From Acidocella sp. (lineage in GTDB: Bacteria; Pseudomonadota; Alphaproteobacteria; Acetobacterales; Acetobacteraceae), in the NCBI GenBank assembly GCA_027308685.1, contig DAIDEE010000006.1, forward strand, positions 156,628 to 220,627: DNA of 64,000 nt, written 5' to 3'. A program made the translations under genes and the position numbers. Below the pieces are notes generated by a model that worked only from the letters and a program-made list of their open reading frames with translations, did no database searches and was not told where the DNA came from. This document shows positions 57,768 to 64,000 of the stretch, piece after piece; position 1 is the stretch's first letter; each line of letters opens with the position of its first letter.

Positions 57768-60038
57768 ATGGATGATGATTTACGCAAAGCAGCGCTGGAT
57801 TACCATCGCTTCCCCCGCCCCGGCAAATTGGCCATTACCGCCACCAAGCGGATGGAAACCTCCCGCGACCTCGCTTTGGCCTATTCCCCCGGTGTCGCCG
57901 CAGCCTGCGATGCGATTGTGGCGGACCCTGATTCCTCCTTCGACTATACCTCCCGCGCCAATCTGGTCGGCGTGATCACCAACGGCACGGCCGTGCTGGG
58001 GCTGGGCAACATAGGTGCCCTGGCCGGCAAGCCGGTGATGGAAGGCAAGGCGGTTTTATTCAAAAAATTCGCCGGCATCGACAGTTTTGATATTGAGGTG
58101 AATGAATCCGATCCGGAAAAATTCATCGAGATCGTCGCGGCTCTGGAACCGACATTCGGCGGTATCAACCTCGAAGATATTAAAGCCCCGGAATGTTTCC
58201 ATATCGAGCAAACATTGCGTGCCCGGATGAAAATTCCGGTATTTCATGACGACCAGCACGGCACCGCCATCATCGTGGGCGCTGCGGTTCTGAATGCCAT
58301 GAAGGTGCAGAAAAAAAACATCAAAGACGTTAAAATCGTCACCTCCGGCGCCGGCGCTGCGGCTCTGTCCTGCGTCAACACCCTCATCGCCCTGGGCGCC
58401 GACCCTGAAAATGTTACCATGACCGACATCGACGGCGTGGTATACAAGGGCCGCCCGAAACTGGACCCAACCCTGACCCATGTGGCGCGTGAAACCAACG
58501 CCCGCACTTTGAAGGAGGTGCTGGTGGGGGCTGATGTGTTCCTGGGCCTCTCGGCGCCGCGCGTGCTGAAGGAGGAATGGCTGTCGTTGCTAGGCCCGAA
58601 TCCTTTGATTTTGGCACTGGCAAACCCTGAACCTGAAATTCTACCCGAACTCGTTAAAGCCGCTCGCCCGGATGCGATCATGGCGACGGGCCGCTCAGAT
58701 TATCCCAACCAGGTCAATAATGTCCTGTGTTTTCCGTTCATATTCCGTGGTGCGCTCGATGTTCGCGCCACTGCCATCACCGAGAGCATGAAGTTGGCCG
58801 CCGTCGAGGCCATTGCCGACCTCGCCCGCGTTGAAGCCTCTGACACCGTGGCGGCAGCTTATGGCGGCTTGGCCCCAAGTTTTGGACCAGATTACATTAT
58901 TCCTAAGCCGTTCGACCCGCGTTTGATCATGCACATCGCCCCCGCCGTGGCACGCGCCGCGATGGAGGCGGGGGTTGCCCGCACGCCGATTCAGGACTGG
59001 GACCTTTATAAGCATGAGTTGGAACGCTTCGTGTTCCGTTCCGGCCAACTGCTGCGCCCGGTAATCGAACGCGCTCGCAAGGCCTGCCCGCGCATCGTGT
59101 ATTCCGAAGGCGAGGACGACCGCACCTTGCGGGCGGTGCAAACTGTTATCGACGATGGTCTAGCGCAGCCCATTCTGGTGGGCCGCGGCATGGCGATCGC
59201 CGGAAAAATTGCCGCTCTTGGCCTGCGTATGCGCCCCGGCATTGATGTAAAAATCGTTGATTTTGAACATGATAAAGTCCTTTATTCAACCTTAGTGAAG
59301 GACTATGAGCGTCGGGTTGGCCGCCGCGGTGTGCCGCCCTTGGCTGCCGGCCGCCAACTGCTTAAGCGCCCCACTGTCGCCGCCGGCATGTTGCTCGCGG
59401 CAGGTGAAGCTGATGCCGCTATTTGTGGCGGCACCGGCGATTGGTGGCGGCACTTTCAGTACGCCATGCCGGTGGTCTCATTACGTCCCGGCGTGAAGCG
59501 GATTTCCGCCATGACGGCGCTGATCTTGCAGTCGGGCGTACTGTTCTTCTGCGACACGCATGTGAATGTGGATCCCTCCGCTGAGGAAATCGCTGAGATG
59601 ACCTCACTGGCGGCTGAAACAGTAACTAATTTTGGGATCACACCCAAAATCGCATTACTCTCGCACTCCAATTTTGGCGGCTCGAACTCGCCTTCAGCCC
59701 GCAAAATGCGGCAAGCCGTCGCTTTTATCCGCTCTCAGCACCCTGAGCTTGAGATGGACGGCGAAATGCACGGCGATGCGGCGCTGGTCGAGCAAATCCG
59801 CAACCGGATGGTACCTGACAGCACGCTCTCCGGCACCGCTAATCTGCTGGTGATGCCGAATATCGATGCCGCCAATATCGCGTATAATCTCGTCAAGGCG
59901 ACTGGCGAGGGCGTTACCGTGGGCCCCATTTTGCTCGGTCTCGCCAAGCCTCTCCATATTGCTGTGCAAAGTGTGACCGCACGTGGGTTGGTGAATATCA
60001 GCGCGGTTGCAGCGATGCAGGCGGATCTTGTTAAGTAA
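57768..60038 (+). CDS. maeB: NADP-dependent malic enzyme with phosphotransacetylase-like domain
   Basis: MaeB decarboxylates malate to pyruvate with NADP. The start at 57768 follows GGGGAGA; an earlier ATG at 57741 overlaps that ribosome site. The 756-residue protein has the malic N-terminal part ([20 protein letters not shown]), the catalytic segment [20 protein letters not shown], and a Rossmann [12 protein letters not shown]. From about residue 430 it has a phosphotransacetylase-like domain ([18 protein letters not shown]), which usually lacks PTA activity and senses acetyl-CoA. The sequence is intact. Confidence 0.95.
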   Translation: MDDDLRKAALDYHRFPRPGKLAITATKRMETSRDLALAYSPGVAAACDAIVADPDSSFDYTSRANLVGVITNGTAVLGLGNIGALAGKPVMEGKAVLFKKFAGIDSFDIEVNESDPEKFIEIVAALEPTFGGINLEDIKAPECFHIEQTLRARMKIPVFHDDQHGTAIIVGAAVLNAMKVQKKNIKDVKIVTSGAGAAALSCVNTLIALGADPENVTMTDIDGVVYKGRPKLDPTLTHVARETNARTLKEVLVGADVFLGLSAPRVLKEEWLSLLGPNPLILALANPEPEILPELVKAARPDAIMATGRSDYPNQVNNVLCFPFIFRGALDVRATAITESMKLAAVEAIADLARVEASDTVAAAYGGLAPSFGPDYIIPKPFDPRLIMHIAPAVARAAMEAGVARTPIQDWDLYKHELERFVFRSGQLLRPVIERARKACPRIVYSEGEDDRTLRAVQTVIDDGLAQPILVGRGMAIAGKIAALGLRMRPGIDVKIVDFEHDKVLYSTLVKDYERRVGRRGVPPLAAGRQLLKRPTVAAGMLLAAGEADAAICGGTGDWWRHFQYAMPVVSLRPGVKRISAMTALILQSGVLFFCDTHVNVDPSAEEIAEMTSLAAETVTNFGITPKIALLSHSNFGGSNSPSARKMRQAVAFIRSQHPELEMDGEMHGDAALVEQIRNRMVPDSTLSGTANLLVMPNIDAANIAYNLVKATGEGVTVGPILLGLAKPLHIAVQSVTARGLVNISAVAAMQADLVK

Positions 60039-60152
60039 AAATATAATTTGATTAAGTAAATTTGTAATTTTTGTGGGTCTGTATTTAGTGTTATTTAAGT
60101 CTGTCACGCAATAATGGCAGGCCTGGAAACATCCGCTGAAACGGAATTTACA

Positions 60153-60590
60153 ATGAATGGAGCTGATACTTCTGCTGCTACGGCGCGTGGTAACCGCCGA
60201 GGTCTAACGCGTGGCATCGGCCTGTCGGTTGGGGGCCGCAGGTCTGACCATACTGGCGGCTAAATCGGCGGTGGCCGATACCACCGCTTCACGCGAAACA
60301 GCTTCCGGCGCTGCCTTGCAGGCTTTGACCAAAAAGCTCGACGCCATCCCGCGCCGCTGCGATTTCAAAACCGTCCTGATGATTTTGACTACCAATGATC
60401 TGTGGGACAGCGAGGCCCTAAACGCCGTCATTCACTATAAAGGCACGCGCAAGCAGGTGTGGGACAATACCGACATCAACGGTCCCTGGTTGAACCTGAT
60501 GCGTAATGCCCTGAACGCTCAGGTCTGGTCCTGGAAACATCCGGATTTCCTGGCGGTTTCGGCCACTCACAGTTTAGCTCACCCGCCCCT
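60153..60590 (+). pseudogene. Frameshifted Tat-signal protein remnant
   Basis: From the ATG at 60153 the frame gives a twin-arginine-like leader (RGNRRGLTRGIGLSVG) and then meets a stop at about 60261. Removing one G from the run of five at 60231-60235 restores SVGAAGLTILAAKSAVADTT and then SGAALQALTKKLDAIPRRCD up to VWSWKHPDFLAVSATH near 60565. So it is a secreted protein broken by one base. The type resembles Tat-exported proteins of unknown function in acetic acid bacteria. Its C-terminal half is absent, apparently deleted. Confidence 0.6.
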
Positions 60591-61220
60591 TATGAAGGCT
60601 GGGGCGGCAAGGCTGAAGCGCCACGCTATCAGGGGCAGATTTTCCCGCCGTGGCAGCATGGCGCGAACAATGACACCATCGACAAAGGTTTCGACTTCAG
60701 CGTGCCGGAAGCTGACAACATGGCGGATTTCCACGGCAGCGTGAGTCATCCCGAACTGGTGCTATACGTGGCGGGCAATTACGATTTCGCGATGGCGCCG
60801 TTGATGAAGAAATTTGAATCCGAAAACCCGCATTATAAAGGCCAGGTTTTCGCCATTACCATTCCGCCCGGTATGTTGGTCAAAGCCATGAAAGCGGGTG
60901 GCACCTTCACCTCCGGCAATATGAGTTTTACGGTCAAACCCGATGCGTATCTGGCTGGGCTGAAGGCGGTTAATGCACTGATCAAATCCGGTGAGTTAAC
61001 CGGCCCTGCGGTACCGTATGTGACCAACGACCTCACCATCATGGTGCCAAAAGGCAACCCCGCGCACATCACCAGCCTGGCTGATCTCGCCAAGCCTGGT
61101 GTGAGGTTGGTCATGCCAAACCCGGCGTTTGAAGCTGTGGCCCGCCAGATCGAAGCCTCGCTGAAAAAAGCCGGCGGCGATTCTCTGGTGGATGCGGTGT
61201 ATAAAACCGGCCCGAAGTAA
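60580..61220 (+). pseudogene. Periplasmic binding protein remnant, truncated at both ends
   Basis: The frame reads PYEGWGGKAEAPRYQGQIFP, then HPELVLYVAGNYDFAMAPLM and VPYVTNDLTIMVPKGNPAHI, typical of ModA/sulfate-type binding proteins. No start codon or signal peptide precedes it; it joins directly onto the Tat-protein remnant near 60580, in a different frame. It ends abruptly with VYKTGPK at the edge of the mobile element, where family members run on for a further 80-100 residues. Both losses fit a deletion on the left and a transposon insertion on the right. Confidence 0.6.
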
Positions 61221-61332
61221 CGAACGGCCCATTTTTCCTACATAAGGGGACAAAGCGGGAACGCTGAATTGGCCGAATCGAGGCTTTCCTTGGCTTTTTT
61301 AGATTTGAGGTGGCTGGCACCGGTTTGTTGCG

Positions 61333-61360
61333 ATGACGGAAAACACCTGTTTTCCGTCAT
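61333..61360. repeat. 28-base palindrome, possible resolvase subsite
   Basis: ATGACGGAAAACA (61333-61345) and TGTTTTCCGTCAT (61348-61360) are exact inverted copies around a CC centre. The 28-base length equals that of serine-resolvase subsites. It also resembles a hairpin, but no T-tract follows. The gap 61221-61468 holds no gene. Confidence 0.45.
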
Positions 61361-61435
61361 GCTGCTGGACCGCTCAAAAGTGGGGGGTTTTTAGGCCAAA
61401 AAGATATACGAAAAACTGTGTCGGAATGTGGTAAC

Positions 61436-61468
61436 GTACGGAAGCTGAGTCAGAGGGGTTTTCCGTAC
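61436..61468. repeat. Inverted repeat before the resolvase gene, possible res subsite
   Basis: GTACGGAA (61436-61443) and TTCCGTAC (61461-61468) are exact inverted copies 17 bases apart, ending at the ATG of the resolvase. The arms share ACGGAA/TTCCGT with the palindrome at 61333, as expected if one recombinase binds both. Confidence 0.45.
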
Positions 61469-62113
61469 ATGCTGGTGGGTTACATGCGCGTCTCAACCGA
61501 CAACGACCGCCAGGTGATGGACTTGCAGCGCGATGCATTAACCGCCGCGGGTGTTGATGGGCGGCATTTGTATGAGGACCGTGCCAGTGGCAGTCGCGGT
61601 GATCGCTCTGGCTTGGCCGCAGCTCTTGCTTTTCTCCAGCCCGGGGATTGCCTGGTGGTCTGGAAACTGGACCGGCTGGGGCGCTCGCTGCCGCACCTCC
61701 TGACGACCGTGAATGATCTCAAGGCGCGCGGCATCGCATTCCGTTCCCTTGCCGAACAGATGGACACAACAACGCCGCAAGGAGAGTTTCTGTTTCATGT
61801 GTTTGGCGCGCTGGCGCAGTTCGAACGGTCTCTGACCCAGGAGCGTGTGAAGGCCGGCCTGGATGCCGCACGCCGGCGTGGCAGACGGGGCGGCCGCCCC
61901 AACGGCATCGACGCGGAAAAACTCGCCGCCGTGGTTGTCGCCTTGGATGCCGGCGCCACGAAGGCGTCGGTTTGCCGGACGTTTGGCATAGCGCGCAGCA
62001 CGCTGGTCGACTCATTGGCGCGGATCGGCTGGTCTGCTGGTATCCACACCCAAGGAGGAACAAGTGGTGCACCGTCGAATGCTGAACGAGGACCAGATAT
62101 CGCAGCTGTTTGA
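61469..62113 (+). CDS. tnpR: Serine recombinase (Tn3-type resolvase)
   Basis: The protein has 214 residues from the ATG at 61469, giving the family MLVGYMRVSTDNDRQVMDLQ with the catalytic serine at position 10. LVVWKLDRLGRSLPHLLTTV is the E-helix region with the conserved DRLGR, followed by RVKAGLDAARRRGRRGGRP. The C-terminal helix-turn-helix is VCRTFGIARSTLVDSLARIG, with a short extension. It overlaps the transposase gene by 50 bases. It is intact and could still act on the palindromic sites just upstream. Confidence 0.9.
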   Translation: MLVGYMRVSTDNDRQVMDLQRDALTAAGVDGRHLYEDRASGSRGDRSGLAAALAFLQPGDCLVVWKLDRLGRSLPHLLTTVNDLKARGIAFRSLAEQMDTTTPQGEFLFHVFGALAQFERSLTQERVKAGLDAARRRGRRGGRPNGIDAEKLAAVVVALDAGATKASVCRTFGIARSTLVDSLARIGWSAGIHTQGGTSGAPSNAERGPDIAAV

Positions 62114-62688
62114 TCCGCCGATTGATCGGCGCGCAATGATCCGCCACTACACATTATCATCAGTCGATCTTGCCTTGATCCGGCGAGGCCGGGGCGATCA
62201 TCACCGGCTCGGCTACGCTCTGATGCTTTGTTATCTGCGCCATCCCGGCCGGCCATTGCGCGCCGGGGAACCCCCGCCGGCAGAATTGGTTTCGTTTGTT
62301 GCCGATCAGATCAATGTTTTTCCGTCTGAGTTCGAGCAATATTCAGAACCAAACCGGCAGCGCCACTCGGTCTCTTTGCAGGGCATTTTGCGGTTACGCC
62401 CCTTTGAGATCCGGCACGGAAATAGTCTTTCCAAGTGGCTACTGCCTCAAGCTATCGGGAACGACCGTCTGTTTGACCTGGCGGCTGCGACGGTCGAGGA
62501 ATGCCGTCGGCGCGGAATTATAATCCCCGCGCCCGCCACCCTGGAACGGATATGCCGCGAGGTGCGCCATAAGGCCCGCCGCGAAATCCAGCGCCGGCTG
62601 ACGGCGGGATTATCCGCCGAACAGCGCCATGGCCTGGATGCCCTGACCGAGCGCCGTCTGGAAACCAACCAGAGCTGGTTCGCCTGGC
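62064..62688 (+). pseudogene. tnpA: Tn3-family transposase TnpA, N-terminal part only, interrupted by IS3-type element
   Basis: The GTG at 62064 follows AAGGAGGAA. About 208 residues read MLNEDQISQLFDPPIDRRAM, then YTLSSVDLALIRRGRGDHHR and LGYALMLCYLRHPGRPLRAG, the DUF4158 N-terminal domain of Tn3 transposases. Full-length enzymes have near 1000 residues with a DDE core. The frame enters the inverted repeat of an IS3-family element at 62689 and stops 29 bases later. The rest may lie beyond the IS, outside the window. Confidence 0.88.
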
Positions 62689-62715
62689 TGAACCGCCCCG
62701 GGTCTACCGGAGGCT
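62689..62715 (+). repeat. Left terminal inverted repeat of the IS3 element
   Basis: The 27-base end begins TGAACCGCCCCGGG and ends CCGGAGGCT. It is the outer boundary of the element inside tnpA. Confidence 0.85.
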
Positions 62716-62729
62716 AATTTGTTCAAATA

Positions 62730-63635
62730 TCAGGCGACCATATCGAGTGTATTCAGTTTTGCATAGAACGCCTCCTCGGCTTCTGCGGGTGGGATATATC
62801 CGATGGGTGCGAGCAGGCGGCGGTTATTATACCAATCAACCCATTTGAGGGTTTCCCACTCCACCTCACGCATCGATTTCCACGGCCCCATCTGGTGAAT
62901 GGTTTCGGTTTTGAAGAGGCCGATGACGCATTCGGCCAAGGCATTATCATAGGCGTCTCCCACGGTGCCAACTGAAAGATTGATATCAGCGTCAGCCAAA
63001 CGTTCAGTGTATTTAATTGATAAATACTGCGACCCGCGGTCCGAGTGATGGGTTAAGCCTTTATTCGCGGGCAGCTTGCGTTGCCAGATCGCCTGCTCCA
63101 AAGCATCAAGGACAAATTGGGTCGCCATGGATGTTGAAGCCTTCCAACCCACAATCCGCCGGGCAAACACGTCAATCACGAAGGCGACATAAACCGTCCC
63201 GGACCATGTCGGCACGTAGGTAAAATCCGACACCCAGAGCTGATTGGGCCGGCTCGCCGTGAACTGGCGATTTACTTTATCATCAGGGCATGGCTGCGAC
63301 GTATCGGGGTTGGTGGTGATGATCTTATGGCCCCGCACCACACCTTGCAGGCCCAATCGGCGCATCAACCGCTCCACTGTGCAACGCGCTACGTCCCAGT
63401 TTTCTCGGCGCAACGCATGCCAAACCTTGCGCGCCCCATAAACCTTGCGATTTGCCTGCCAGACCCGCTCAATCTCCCTGCAGGTTTCGGCATCAGACTT
63501 CGCACGGGCTGAGGCTCGGTCTGGGTTTTTCGTCACGGCCAGCCGATCATAATAGGTTGATGGAGCGAGTGGCAAAACCTTGCAAATCGGCTCGACCCCG
63601 AACACATCTCGGTGTTCTTCAATAAAAGCAATCAT
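62730..63635 (-). CDS. IS3-family transposase OrfB (DDE integrase core)
   Basis: The protein has 301 residues. An N-terminal HTH_21 region (WQANRKVYGARKVWHALRRE) precedes the rve core. The DDE acids are in WVSDFTYVPTWSGTVYVAFV (first Asp), GLTHHSDRGSQYLS (second), and DNALAECVIGLFKTETIH (Glu). WVDWYNNRRLLAPIGYIPPA is the usual end. It starts at an ATG overlapping the orfA stop (ATGA), so it is expressed by coupling or frameshifting. It appears intact. Confidence 0.95.
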   Translation of the reverse strand: MIAFIEEHRDVFGVEPICKVLPLAPSTYYDRLAVTKNPDRASARAKSDAETCREIERVWQANRKVYGARKVWHALRRENWDVARCTVERLMRRLGLQGVVRGHKIITTNPDTSQPCPDDKVNRQFTASRPNQLWVSDFTYVPTWSGTVYVAFVIDVFARRIVGWKASTSMATQFVLDALEQAIWQRKLPANKGLTHHSDRGSQYLSIKYTERLADADINLSVGTVGDAYDNALAECVIGLFKTETIHQMGPWKSMREVEWETLKWVDWYNNRRLLAPIGYIPPAEAEEAFYAKLNTLDMVA

Positions 63636-63964
63636 TTGCGGAACGGGCGGTCGAGCTCCGCCTGCGCAAAATACGCCGATGCCTTCTTCAGTATCTCATT
63701 GGCCTGTCTGAGCTCGCGCACCTCGCGTTCAAGCTCCTTGATCCGGGCTAGCTGCGCGGTTGTCGGGCCAGGCCGCTCGCCACCGTCACGCCCGGCCTGC
63801 TGGCACCAGGCACGAAGGCTGTCGGCCGAACAGCCCAACTTGCCGGCAATCGCGGCATACGCGGCAGCTTCGCTCCGGTAATCCGCGCGATGCTCCAGGA
63901 ATAACCGCACCGCCCGCTCGCGAAATTCCGGTGAATAAGGCTTCGAGATCTTTTTCTGTTCCAT
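63632..63964 (-). CDS. IS3-family transposase OrfA (HTH)
   Basis: The protein has 110 residues: an N-terminal HTH_Tnp_1 (YSPEFRERAVRLFLEHRADY, then AGKLGCSADSLRAWCQQA) and a C-terminal leucine-zipper-like helix (AQLARIKELEREVRELRQAN). OrfA alone regulates transposition; joined to OrfB by frameshift it makes the active transposase. It is intact. Confidence 0.93.
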   Translation of the reverse strand: MEQKKISKPYSPEFRERAVRLFLEHRADYRSEAAAYAAIAGKLGCSADSLRAWCQQAGRDGGERPGPTTAQLARIKELEREVRELRQANEILKKASAYFAQAELDRPFRK

Positions 63965-63987
63965 AAAGACAATCCTCTGAGAGTTTT

Positions 63988-64000
63988 GCCCTCCGGTAAA
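63988..64000 (-). repeat. Partial right inverted repeat of the IS3 element
   Basis: GCCCTCCGGTAAA at the window end aligns with the reverse complement of the left repeat over 10 of 13 bases. The remaining 14 bases lie outside the window. Confidence 0.65.

Larger units (their letters stand above)
62689..64000 (-). mobile_element. IS3-family insertion sequence, right end cut by the window
   Basis: The element begins with the terminal repeat TGAACCGCCCCGGGTCTACC at 62689 and contains orfA and orfB on the minus strand. The last 13 bases of the window (63988-64000) match the inner end of the reverse-complemented repeat at 10 of 13 positions. The full element should end near 64014, giving about 1.33 kb. 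It interrupts the Tn3 transposase gene. IS51-type IS3 elements have this terminal sequence. Confidence 0.88.

Noticed and set aside
60039..60152. AT-rich repeats after maeB as a terminator or small RNA
   Set aside because: TTAAGTAAA-type direct repeats are present, but there is no stem and no T-run placed after a hairpin.
60231..60235. Programmed frameshift at the G5 run in the Tat-protein gene
   Set aside because: The same gene lacks its C-terminal half and is fused to another remnant, so ordinary decay is simpler.
61382..61420. Left terminal repeat of the Tn3 element starting with the G run
   Set aside because: It starts with GGGG as Tn3 ends do, but the partner end is not in the window and the palindromic sites would then lie partly outside the element, so it cannot be confirmed.

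Overview
The window looks like a chromosomal segment of an alphaproteobacterium, most likely an acetic-acid-bacterium relative (Acetobacteraceae, Acidocella/Acidiphilium type). This is an inference from protein resemblance: an F1-only atp operon (HAGDC), a phasin, an IalB-family protein, a GatCAB operon, and NADP malic enzyme with a phosphotransacetylase tail. The sequence is moderately GC-rich. Genes are tightly packed, with many 1- to 4-base stop/start overlaps and several TTG starts. There is no rRNA and no CRISPR array. One tRNA gene, tRNA-Leu(GAG), is present.

Layout. 1-1270: 3'-truncated purB on the minus strand. 1351-5384: TerC/YjbE-like membrane protein, then an Mla-type lipid ABC system (STAS-MlaE fusion, MlaF, MlaD, lipoprotein). 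5402-9900 (minus): an iron-type ABC importer ending in an FTR1/COG4280-like ExxE permease and a 55-residue membrane protein. 10097-15565: SDR, yicC-gmk, and small or hypothetical genes around a DHA2 MFS pump. 15689-20559: atpHAGDC. 20872-24457: priA divergent from an fsa-xerC pair. 24454-27572: an ATP-grasp/DedA pair and a SPOR-tailed DD-carboxypeptidase. 27863-33911: phasin, clpS-clpA, a TPR-sulfotransferase and DUF3429. 33908-36711: a compact copper module, copZ divergent from copA-cueR, with back-to-back CueR-type promoters. 36836-43371: DEAD-box helicase, gcdH, an RNA methyltransferase, a succinate-semialdehyde dehydrogenase and a 3-hydroxyacyl-CoA dehydrogenase relative. 43519-46631: glmU-glmS. 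46711-49491: PadR with a visible operator, a glycosyltransferase, an orphan CBS-like protein, and a GrpE with an internal duplication. 49541-54976: IalB-rlmN, gatCAB, ruvX. 55183-60038: entericidin-like lipoprotein with CsbD, LLM oxidoreductase, lipB, tRNA-Leu, maeB.

The last 4 kb (60153-64000) is degraded and mobile. Remnants of a Tat-signal protein and a periplasmic binding protein, frameshifted and fused by deletion, stop abruptly. They are followed by the resolvase and transposase N-terminus of a Tn3-family element. An IS3-family element has inserted into that transposase gene at 62689, and the window ends inside its right inverted repeat.

Most of the window is ordinary housekeeping content. 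The items best worth a second look are the copper promoter architecture (26-bp perfect palindrome, 20-bp spacer, probably leaderless copA), the ABC plus ExxE-permease iron-type operon with its unannotated small protein, the ATP-grasp/DedA pair, the duplicated segment in GrpE, and the nested mobile elements with palindromic resolvase-type sites.
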